Shown: positions 35,506 through 43,421 of the stretch, piece by piece
How the letters are laid out: every line of letters begins with the position of its first letter
Position numbering within the stretch: the stretch's first letter is position 1
Assembly: GCA_023412195.1 (NCBI GenBank)
Contig: JAEYNZ010000070.1
Coordinates: 28,882-92,881, forward strand
Direction: 5' to 3'
DNA length: 64,000 bases
DNA from: Bacteroidota bacterium
GTDB lineage: Bacteria > Bacteroidota > Bacteroidia > Bacteroidales > Prolixibacteraceae
Translations under genes and position numbers: made by a program
Notes under the pieces: generated by a model
The model's database searches: none
Told to the model about the DNA's origin: nothing
Seen by the model: the letters and a program-made list of their open reading frames with translations, nothing else

Positions 35506-36108
35506 ATGCAGACCAACATCGAAAACGGAACTAAGAGAGACCTGAACCGCGAAAGTATTCTTAAAATAGCACGTGAAATCTTCAGCAAGTACGGCTATAA
35601 AAAAACCACGCTTGATGACATTGCAAATGCAGTAAGAAAAGGTAAAAGCTCTCTTTATTATTATTTTTCCAGTAAGGAAGACTTATTTCAGGCCGTAATT
35701 ATGAAGGAGGTTGAAATCCTGGCCAAAGAGCTTGAAATAGTAATTAACCGTAATACCGATCCGGTTGACAAACTGCGTGATTATATCCTTACAAAGCTTA
35801 CAACCTTCAGGAGCCTTGCCAATTTCTATCATGCCATTGAAAACGACGTTACAGCAGTTGAATTCATTGAAGAGGTAAAACGGAGGTACGAACAGGATGA
35901 AATCAGGATGATTAAAAGGATACTCATTGAAGGAGTCCGTAAAAATGAATTCGAGATCTATGATTTCAATCTGGCCGCCATTGGCATAACCACCGCTATC
36001 AAGGGCCTTGAAATGCCCCTTTCCGCAGGCAACTACGGCTCAGTCAACCTTGAAAGAAGTGTTGACATCATCCTTAAAATCATGTGTTACGGGATTATGA
36101 AAAGATAA
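35506..36108 (+). CDS. TetR/AcrR-family transcriptional regulator
   Basis: 200 residues. The N-terminal helix-turn-helix is clear (ILKIAREIFSKYGYKKTTLD, then VRKGKSSLYYYFSSKEDLFQ). The remaining helices form the ligand pocket and dimer interface, with no recognisable inducer family. It probably represses its own promoter through the palindrome at 35449-35474. No transporter or enzyme gene is adjacent in the usual divergent position, so its other targets are elsewhere. Confidence 0.93.
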   Translation: MQTNIENGTKRDLNRESILKIAREIFSKYGYKKTTLDDIANAVRKGKSSLYYYFSSKEDLFQAVIMKEVEILAKELEIVINRNTDPVDKLRDYILTKLTTFRSLANFYHAIENDVTAVEFIEEVKRRYEQDEIRMIKRILIEGVRKNEFEIYDFNLAAIGITTAIKGLEMPLSAGNYGSVNLERSVDIILKIMCYGIMKR

Positions 36109-36127
36109 TTTTTGTTCCTGGGTACAT

Positions 36128-36213
36128 AAAAAAAAGAAAGGCCAGTTGAGCAACCAGCCTTTCCCTATCAACCTAAACCTAAACTAAACCAAAAACCAAA
36201 CCATCTGTGTGTG
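36128..36213 (-). ncRNA. Repeated mini-ORF plus terminator element, copy 1
   Basis: Read on the minus strand: a run of CACACA, the mini-ORF ATGGTTTGGTTTTTGGTTTAG (complement of 36184-36204, encoding MVWFLV), a G/T-rich stretch, then a 12-pair hairpin (complement of 36136-36163) followed by a long T run. This is the layout of an attenuator or of a short RNA with intrinsic terminator. It is paired with a second copy 260 bases away. On the plus strand the same hairpin follows an A-run and has no T tail. The remainder of 36109-36812 shows no protein gene. Confidence 0.45.
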
Positions 36214-36388
36214 GTAGTAATAAAACGTTTATACTTGATTAAAGTTTAAAAAGTTGTGAAAATTTTCAACTTTATTTTCTGTTTTCCTTAAATCCCTTGA
36301 ATTCATTACATTTTTTATTAAAAATATTCTCAAAAATTAAATACTTTATTTTCATCAGGTACTCGTTATACCTTCGGGTTTCGGTTTA

Positions 36389-36474
36389 AAAAAGAAAGAC
36401 CGGTTCAACAACCGGCCTTTTCTCTATCAACCTAAACCTAAACTAAACCAAAAACCAAACCATCTGTGTGTGAT
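36389..36474 (-). ncRNA. Repeated mini-ORF plus terminator element, copy 2
   Basis: Same element as copy 1. The mini-ORF MVWFLV is the complement of 36443-36463 and is identical; the terminator hairpin (complement of 36394-36423, core CCGGTT/AACCGG) differs in sequence from copy 1 but keeps pairing and the T-rich exit. Conservation of the tail with compensatory hairpin differences suggests selected RNA structure rather than chance duplication. Confidence 0.45.
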
Positions 36475-36812
36475 GTGAGTTAAATCAAGTACATATCTAA
36501 ACATGATCCTTAAAAAAAAGTTCAGGTAAACCTATTTATTTTTGCAAAAAATTAAATAAAAAAAAATCTATTAATATAAAATGCTGTATTACAGGATTAT
36601 ATCCAAAACAAAAATTTTAACTTCTCCGGAAAAAAATCTTTCGAGACTCTTAAACCCATCAATGTAGAAAATCACCACATCATCCCAAAGCAGCAATCTT
36701 TCCCACCTTTATCCTAACTAACATGATTTCAATCAAATAACTGCATAAGCGAAAATCGGCATGATTTTAACAGACTTAAACATAGTCAGATATATTTTTA
36801 AAAATAACTGTT

Positions 36813-37577
36813 ATGCCACGAGCAATTTGGAAAGGCGGAATAAGTTTCGGCCTGGTTTATATTCCCGTTAAACTTTACAGTGGAACTGAAAGCAGCAAAA
36901 TCGACATGAATATGCTGCGTGAAAAAGATCAATGCCCGATCAAATATATCAGGGTATGCCAGACCGACGGTAAGGAAGTGCCCTGGAAAGAAATTGTTAA
37001 GGGACATAAAGTAGATGATTATTATGTGATCATCAAGGATGAGGACTTTGAAAAAGCCCGCAAAGGAAAGAGCGAAAGCATCGATATTCTTGAATTTGTG
37101 AAAACTGAAGAGATCAATCCGCGGTATTTTGAAAAACCTTACCTGCTTGAACCTGAAAAAGGTGCAGGTAAAACATACAATCTGTTGAGGCAGGCTATAT
37201 TCGATTCCAAAATGGCAGGACTGGCGAAATTCGTGCTTCGCAATAAGGAACATCTTGCCTTGCTGATGGCCGATGAACATGTATTGTATCTCAATCAGAT
37301 GAGGTATCATGATGAACTCCGTCAGCCAGATGATCTGAAAATCCCTTCAGCAAGTCCCTCCAAGCAGGAACTGGAAATGGCTATGCAGCTTATTAAAGGG
37401 ATGAGCACGACCTTTGATCCTGAAAAATATAAAGATACCTACCAGGAAACCCTGCAGGAAATCATTGATGCAAAAGCAAAAAACAAGGAAATTAAGGTTG
37501 CAGATACCAAAAAAGAAGAGACTCCTGTTGATGATCTGATGGAACAGTTGAAAAAGAGCCTCGAAATGGCCAATTAA
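36813..37577 (+). CDS. ku: Non-homologous end-joining protein Ku
   Basis: 254 residues, beginning MPRAIWKGGISFGLVYIPVK as in bacterial Ku. Bacterial Ku forms a homodimeric ring on double-strand ends and recruits LigD. The core extends to about residue 210 (GMSTTFDPEKYKDTYQETL), and the C-terminus is a short Lys/Glu-rich tail. ligD starts 29 bases downstream, completing the two-gene end-joining system. No -7 box was found with confidence. Confidence 0.97.
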   Translation: MPRAIWKGGISFGLVYIPVKLYSGTESSKIDMNMLREKDQCPIKYIRVCQTDGKEVPWKEIVKGHKVDDYYVIIKDEDFEKARKGKSESIDILEFVKTEEINPRYFEKPYLLEPEKGAGKTYNLLRQAIFDSKMAGLAKFVLRNKEHLALLMADEHVLYLNQMRYHDELRQPDDLKIPSASPSKQELEMAMQLIKGMSTTFDPEKYKDTYQETLQEIIDAKAKNKEIKVADTKKEETPVDDLMEQLKKSLEMAN

Positions 37578-37606
37578 AATCAGCGGAGTTTACAAAGTGA
37601 TATATC

Positions 37607-40093
37607 ATGAACAGCCTTTCGGAATATCATGAAAAGAGGAACTTTGAAAACACTCCCGAACCTGAAAACACAAATGGCGATTGTGACGAAAAAAACAGGT
37701 TCGTGGTACAAAGGCATATGGCCCGCAGGGAACATTACGACTTCAGGCTTCAGGTTGATGATGCCCTTGTCAGCTGGGCGATCCCTAAAAAACCAGTTAA
37801 TGATCCGGAAGTAAAACGCCTTGCCATTAAAGTCGAAGACCACCCACTGAGCTACATTCATTTCGAAGGGAACATCCCGAAGGGAAATTACGGTGCCGGT
37901 ACTGTAATGGTTTGGGATGTCGGTTATTATTACCTCGACATGGAAAAAATTTCACCTTCGCCCGGAGAAATGAAAAAACGCCTTGCCAAAGGCACGCTTA
38001 AACTATATCTGCAGGGAACACGGCTCAAAGGTTATTATAACCTTGTAAAATCAACCAATTCGGAAAAGGATGAATGGTTCTTTATGAAAGCACCTGACAA
38101 GGAACCAGGACCAGAGGATGAAGAAAGAAGTGCCCTCACCGGCCGTACTATGGAAGAAATATCAGGAAGAAATGAAGTCTGGAATTCTGACAAGGCAACC
38201 ACAGAGACCCTGATAAAACCGGATGAAAATCCGGGTGGCAATCATGAAACCCCCACCCCCGGATCTGCTGAAAAAAAGAAGTTTCCGGGGTTCCTAAAAC
38301 CCATGCTGGCTACATTAACAGGTGAAGCTTTTTCAAAAGAGGGATGGATCTTCGAGTTGAAGTACGATGGATACAGGGTTATTGCTGCCAGGGAAGAAAA
38401 AAAAGTTGACCTGTTTTCAAGGAACAACAACAGTTTTGCCGACCGGTATTCACTTATTGTAAACGAACTTGCTTCCATTAAAGCTGAATTCATCATCGAC
38501 GGGGAAGTGGTTTTTATGGACCACCGGGAACAAATGGATTTCCAGAAGCTGCAAAATAAGGAGAACAAGCAGGACCACCTGCATTATTATGTGTTTGATT
38601 TGCTTTGGCTCAACGGCCATGACCTGAGAAACCTGCCCCTGACAGAGCGGAAAAAACTGCTGGAACTGCTTCTGAAGGATCCTCCTGCACATATTCATTA
38701 TGTTTCTCATAGAGAAACCGAAGGCGAGGCATATTTCAGGGAAATCGAAAAAAAACAGCTGGAAGGCATCATTGCCAAGCGTGCCGACAGTAAATACCAT
38801 TCAGGTAACCGTTCCGACGACTGGCTGAAGATCAAAACCGGGTACAGGCAGGAAATGATCATTTGCGGCTATACGCTTTCGGAGAAGGAGTCGCGGGCAT
38901 TCAGTTCCCTAATCTGCGCAGTGAATGAAGGCAACGATTTGATTTATACGGGGAGGATAGGCACAGGTTTCAGCGATAGTCTCCAGAAGAAACTCATGAC
39001 TCAGTTGAAAAAATTGGAAGTCAAAAAACCACCCGTTGCAAATCCACCGAAAATTAAAAACATCCGTTGGGTGAAGCCTGAACTGATCTGTGAAGTCAGG
39101 TTTTCGAGCTGGACGAACGATAAAATTATGAGGCATCCTTCCTTTATAGGATTAAGGGCAGATAAAAAGCCACAGGAAATCATTATTGAAAAACCTGCCG
39201 GCACTAAAGAAACTGAATCGAAGGTCACCTTTACAAATACCTCAAAAATCTTCTGGCCTGAACAGGGCTACACCAAAGGTGATGTAATTTCATATTACAG
39301 AGATATTTCCGGCTTCATCCTGCCATATCTGAAAGACAGGCCTCAGTCGCTTTTCCGGACACCCAACGGCATGGAAGGAAAAGGTTTTTTTCAGAAAAAC
39401 ATGGAGGGTAAAGCACCTGATTGGGCTAAAACCGTGAAGGTTGACAACAGCAAAGGCGGTTACATCGAATACCTGCTGTGCCAGGATGTGGATACCCTTC
39501 TATATATGGCCAACCTGGGCTGCATTGAAATCAACCCCTGGAGTTCTTCCCTTCCCGCCCTCGACAATCCGGATTACATGGTGTTCGACCTCGACCCGGT
39601 GGATGTCGATTTTTCAAAAGTACTCCAGGTAGCCCTTGCTTTCAAAAAACTGTTCGACCAGCTTTCCATACCTGCGTGGTGTAAAACCTCAGGCTCGCGC
39701 GGACTGCATATCTATGTTCCGGTGGAGCAGAAATATACCTACCCGCAGGTACAGAACTTCGTAAAGATTATGGAGCACCATATCCATAAACAATTCCAGG
39801 ATTTAACCAGCTTTGAACGCTCACCTTCAAAACGGCAGGGAAAAATATATCTCGATTACCTTCAGAATGCAAAAGGAAAAACCATGTCGTCGGTATACAG
39901 TCTCCGCCCACGGCCGGGAGCTCCTGTTTCAGCCCCTGTCCGCTGGGAAGAGCTGAAGGAAGGGCTTACACCCACTCATTTTAACCTGAAAAACATCCGC
40001 AAACGGCTTGAGAAGGAAGGAGATATCTGGGAAGGAATGTTAGAAAACAGAGTGGATATGGGAAAGGTATTGCAGGCCATGGGCAGCAAATAA
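37607..40093 (+). CDS. ligD: Multifunctional end-joining DNA ligase LigD
   Basis: 828 residues with all three LigD activities, in the order phosphoesterase - ligase - polymerase. The 3'-phosphoesterase domain covers about 28-165 (FVVQRHMARREHYDFRLQ). The ATP-dependent ligase covers about 230-520, with the adenylated Lys252 in FELKYDGYR and GEVVFMD. The primase-polymerase domain covers about 535-828, with the metal-binding pair Asp661/Asp663 in FDLDP. Together with Ku it trims, fills and seals broken ends. The linker at ~165-220 is poorly conserved in character and rich in Glu/Pro. Confidence 0.97.
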   Translation: MNSLSEYHEKRNFENTPEPENTNGDCDEKNRFVVQRHMARREHYDFRLQVDDALVSWAIPKKPVNDPEVKRLAIKVEDHPLSYIHFEGNIPKGNYGAGTVMVWDVGYYYLDMEKISPSPGEMKKRLAKGTLKLYLQGTRLKGYYNLVKSTNSEKDEWFFMKAPDKEPGPEDEERSALTGRTMEEISGRNEVWNSDKATTETLIKPDENPGGNHETPTPGSAEKKKFPGFLKPMLATLTGEAFSKEGWIFELKYDGYRVIAAREEKKVDLFSRNNNSFADRYSLIVNELASIKAEFIIDGEVVFMDHREQMDFQKLQNKENKQDHLHYYVFDLLWLNGHDLRNLPLTERKKLLELLLKDPPAHIHYVSHRETEGEAYFREIEKKQLEGIIAKRADSKYHSGNRSDDWLKIKTGYRQEMIICGYTLSEKESRAFSSLICAVNEGNDLIYTGRIGTGFSDSLQKKLMTQLKKLEVKKPPVANPPKIKNIRWVKPELICEVRFSSWTNDKIMRHPSFIGLRADKKPQEIIIEKPAGTKETESKVTFTNTSKIFWPEQGYTKGDVISYYRDISGFILPYLKDRPQSLFRTPNGMEGKGFFQKNMEGKAPDWAKTVKVDNSKGGYIEYLLCQDVDTLLYMANLGCIEINPWSSSLPALDNPDYMVFDLDPVDVDFSKVLQVALAFKKLFDQLSIPAWCKTSGSRGLHIYVPVEQKYTYPQVQNFVKIMEHHIHKQFQDLTSFERSPSKRQGKIYLDYLQNAKGKTMSSVYSLRPRPGAPVSAPVRWEELKEGLTPTHFNLKNIRKRLEKEGDIWEGMLENRVDMGKVLQAMGSK

Positions 40094-40144
40094 TGAATAG
40101 ACACCAGAAGCTTAGGCACCTGGCCTAAAGGCAGGCAGGCAAGG

Positions 40145-40252
40145 ATCAAGACTTAATCCTGTTCATTCAGAACGACTTTATTACTTATTAATAAAACATA
40201 AACTTAAAGAAGATCTTGTCTTGTGTCCTGATACTATTAGTCTTGATACCAA
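40145..40252. repeat. 108-base direct repeat, copy 1
   Basis: Begins ATCAAGACTTAATCCTG and ends ATTAGTCTTGATACCAA. The ends are near-perfect inverted repeats of one another (ATCAAGACT / AGTCTTGAT), so each unit could fold. Copy 2 begins 143 bases later and differs at only two or three positions. Confidence 0.85.
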
Positions 40253-40287
40253 AACAAGGAATAGATACAAGGTGCTTAGACACGTAT

Positions 40288-40395
40288 ATCAAGACTTAAT
40301 CCTGTTCATTCAGAATGACTTTATTACTTATTAATAAAACATAAACTTACAGAAGATCTTGTCTTGTGTCCTGATACTATTAGTCTTGATACCAA
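40288..40395. repeat. 108-base direct repeat, copy 2
   Basis: Same length and ends as copy 1. A third fragment (ATTAGTCTTGTGTC) occurs near 40626-40639. No coding frame spans the repeats; they follow ligD directly. Confidence 0.85.
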
Positions 40396-40449
40396 TAAAC
40401 ACGTTTCTGGTCTTGATACTCTTATGTAATCATCTATCATTTAAAGTCA

Positions 40450-40572
40450 AAACGACCCCTCCCCGCCTTCCGCCAGCTGGCGGAGAGGGGAAAGACAAGA
40501 CGCTCTTTAGCAGCATGCTGCCAAACTTGCACTGTCCCAAAGTCCCCCTTCGGGGGATTTAGGGGGTCGTTT
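40450..40572. repeat. 123-base palindromic (MITE/REP-like) element
   Basis: Bounded by inverted ends AAACGACCCCT (40450-40460) and AGGGGGTCGTTT (40561-40572). Inside are three smaller palindromes: TCCGCCAGCTGGCGGA, GCAGCATGCTGC and CCCCCTTCGGGGG. It differs in sequence from elements E1-E7. The CCCCCTTCGGGGG-type hairpin with flanking GATTTAGGGGG is widespread in Bacteroidota intergenic DNA. Confidence 0.8.
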
Positions 40573-40659
40573 ATAATATTATTTTTAATCGGGCTGTAAA
40601 ACTCTTTATTGAGGGACTTGTGTCTATTAGTCTTGTGTCATGTATATTTTATCAACCTG

Positions 40660-42504
40660 CTATTTCAACTCAATAATCATTGCCGACATCGCCGGCACCT
40701 TTATTTCTTTCAGGTTTCCAACCTCAGCCGATGTAATAATCTCACGTCCTGACTTATACCCTCCCATGATTTCTGAAAACCTTTCGGTGTTTAAAACCTG
40801 CGGGCTGTTGTTCTTATTCAATATAACCATAACCGTTTCATCGCCATTGTACCTGAAATACGTATATATTCCATTTTGGGGCACAAAGTGTTTCAACCTT
40901 CCATCGTGAATGGCCTTGCTGTTTTTACGCCAGTTCTGGATTGTGGAAATATACTGCTGCATATCTTTCTGCGCAGGGGTCAATCCGGCGCCTGTAAAGG
41001 CATTTACTTTATCACCAGCCCATCCTCCAGGGAAATCAGCCCGTATGTCGCCATGACTGTCACCCGGGTGCGACATCAGGACTTCCGTTCCATAATACAA
41101 CTGGGGGATCCCCCTCGTTGTCAAAATAAAGGCCAATCCCATCTTCAGCAGGCTTACATCTTCACCCACCTGAACATAAAACCTCGACATGTCGTGATTA
41201 TCAGGAAACACCACAAGATTGTACGGATCGGGATACAAAAAGTCGTTTGCTATCATTTCATAAAGGCCCAAAAACCCCTGTCCCCCCTTTTCCTCATGCC
41301 TGAAAGCCTTCACGGCAGCATCCTGGAGGGGGAAATCCATGAGTGAAGGCAACGGACAATGATATCCGTCGAGGTTCACCTGGCCCATCTGCCAGTAGGC
41401 AACAATGGCAGGGTTCACACTCCACTCCTCTCCAACAATGTTGAAATGCGGATATTCTTCCAGCACCCTTTGGGCCCATTCAGCCATCATGTCCATATCG
41501 GGATATGGCCAGGTATCCTGCCGGATACCCTCCAGACCTGCGTATTCTATCCACCAGATGCTGTTCTGGATCAGATACTTTTTCATGAAAGGGTTCTTTT
41601 GGTTCAGGTCGGGCATAGTAGGTACAAACCAGCCATCGACCATGGCTTCTTTATCGGCTTCCGAAACATGGGGGTCCATGTTAACTGTACGGCGGTGGGT
41701 GGTAATCGTATATTTAGGATAACCATTCAGCCAGTCGGGCATGGGCATGTCGTCCATCCACCAGTGCTCCGATCCGCAATGGTTAAAAATCATGTCCATA
41801 ATGAGCTTCATGCCCCTTTTGTCAAGCTCATCATTGAGCTCGCGATACTCTTCATTTGTACCGAATCTTGGATCGACCTTGTAAAAATCGGTGGTTGAAT
41901 AGCCATGATACGAAACACGGGTCATATTGTTCTCAAGCACCGGGTTCAGCCAGACAGCAGTAAAGCCCATCTGCTGAAGATAGTCAAGAGAATTGATGAT
42001 GCCCCTGATGTCGCCACCATGCCTGCCGTTACGGTTTGAGCGGTCAGGTTTTTCCTTCATTCCTTCAACGTGGTCGTTCTGTGGGTTGCCATTCACAAAC
42101 CTGTCGGGGGTGATCAGGTATATCACGTCCGAGCTGTTGAAGCCTTCCCTCAGGGCCGAACCTTCTTCCCTTGCCTTCAGTTCATATTTCCACGTTGCTG
42201 CTTCCCTGCCGCCAATATTAAACCTGATGTCAAAAGTCCCGGGCTTTACATCTTTTGCCAGCTTCAGATCGATGAAAAGGTAATTGGGATTGTGCACCCT
42301 TGAAACAGAAAGCAGCTGTACACCCGGGTATTCAATTGAAACACCCGCATCTGATAAATTTTCGCCGTACACCATCAACTGGAGTTCATGCGACTTCATT
42401 CCCGCCCACCAGTTACCCGGCTCAACCCGCTGAAGCTTTATGTCCTGGGCATTGAGATGAAACACAGAAACAATAAGAACCAGGGTAAACCAAACTTTAT
42501 TCAT
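40660..42504 (-). CDS. SusA-like GH13 alpha-amylase/neopullulanase
   Basis: 614 residues with a signal peptide (to about residue 19). An N-terminal beta-sandwich of the cyclomaltodextrinase type (20-110) is followed by a GH13 barrel. The catalytic residues are visible: nucleophile Asp320 (GIRQDTW), acid/base Glu349 (IVGEEW) and Asp438 (FPDNHD). It should hydrolyse maltooligosaccharides, or starch imported by SusCD, in the periplasm, as SusA does in Bacteroides. It is divergent from the susC-type gene with a 917-base region between, which contains the 11-bp array and no gene. Confidence 0.93.
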   Translation of the reverse strand: MNKVWFTLVLIVSVFHLNAQDIKLQRVEPGNWWAGMKSHELQLMVYGENLSDAGVSIEYPGVQLLSVSRVHNPNYLFIDLKLAKDVKPGTFDIRFNIGGREAATWKYELKAREEGSALREGFNSSDVIYLITPDRFVNGNPQNDHVEGMKEKPDRSNRNGRHGGDIRGIINSLDYLQQMGFTAVWLNPVLENNMTRVSYHGYSTTDFYKVDPRFGTNEEYRELNDELDKRGMKLIMDMIFNHCGSEHWWMDDMPMPDWLNGYPKYTITTHRRTVNMDPHVSEADKEAMVDGWFVPTMPDLNQKNPFMKKYLIQNSIWWIEYAGLEGIRQDTWPYPDMDMMAEWAQRVLEEYPHFNIVGEEWSVNPAIVAYWQMGQVNLDGYHCPLPSLMDFPLQDAAVKAFRHEEKGGQGFLGLYEMIANDFLYPDPYNLVVFPDNHDMSRFYVQVGEDVSLLKMGLAFILTTRGIPQLYYGTEVLMSHPGDSHGDIRADFPGGWAGDKVNAFTGAGLTPAQKDMQQYISTIQNWRKNSKAIHDGRLKHFVPQNGIYTYFRYNGDETVMVILNKNNSPQVLNTERFSEIMGGYKSGREIITSAEVGNLKEIKVPAMSAMIIELK

Positions 42505-42777
42505 AACAACTGATTTTAAAAATTAAACCGCTCATTCACGGCATACCCCACTCTGTGGCAGCCGCAGAAAACATCAAAAAGCTAATTTACACAAAAAACA
42601 GGTATATAATCATTTTCAGGGATACCTCAGCTGGATAATTATCTTCAGGTAATTTCATGATTCCCCTTCTTTATCAGCAGTATGAACCTATGGTCAACCT
42701 TAACATTTAACAAGAATAACAGCATTCTTTATTTACCATATTTTGAAAGCTTTGCACCTTACTTTGGCATAATCAAC

Positions 42778-42867
42778 TTCATCTCAAGTTCATTTCAACT
42801 TCATCTTAAGTTCATCTTAAGTTCATTAAAAGATGTATTTACCATGAATTTAAGATGAAGTTGAAAT
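42778..42867. repeat. 11-bp tandem array (TTCATCTTAAG) with inverted copy, in the starch-locus control region
   Basis: Five 11-base units start at 42778, 42789, 42800, 42811 and 42822 (the third and fourth identical, the others variants). The segment ATTTCAACTTCATCTTAA (42792-42809) recurs exactly inverted at 42850-42867, so an 18-bp stem with a 40-base loop can form. It lies in the 917-base region between the divergent SusA-like and SusC-like genes. The rest of 42505-43421 is AT-rich with no gene I can support. Confidence 0.85.
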
Positions 42868-43421
42868 TACGTTATTAAGTCTCTGGTTAATGCTCATTAA
42901 AGCCTTGAACAGAATATCATTATGTTGCATTATTTGGGAATAAGTATTGGTTACATTTCTCCCACTGTTTATTCCAAAATTCATGAGACGAATTGTCAAT
43001 CAGGTCGCAGGATAAAATCCTCCTGTTTCAAATCGTAATTCCTATCAAGATGTGGGAAAATGATAAAGAAAAAAAATCATGCATACAAAATGGTTTTATA
43101 AGAAAATGGCATTGGCCTGATCATGAAACTGCCCTTTTGCATCTTTTCATGAAGCTATTTTGCAGTATGAACTGATTGAAAATTTTGAATTTGTTGTACA
43201 TTAAACAATACCTTTTGACAATTAACAGTTGATTTTAACAACATTTTGATAAAGACAGGAGCATTTTGAACAGGCTTTAAGTTCTTGAATGAATGTTAAT
43301 AATCAAAAAAAAATCTTTAAATTAGGCCAACTTATTATGTAGAAAAGAAAGTGGTTCAACCACAAATATTTTAACCTGACTTTTACATGTTGCGTTATTG
43401 TTAAAACTTAATAATTAAAAA

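Noticed and set aside
40145..40395. A CRISPR-like reading of the spaced direct repeats
   Set aside because: Only two units, each 108 bases long with a 35-base gap, and no cas genes; the same applies to the 11-bp arrays, which have no spacers.
42993..43175. A 60-codon frame between the SusA- and SusC-like genes
   Set aside because: It needs a non-ATG start and shows no domain, signal or neighbour support.
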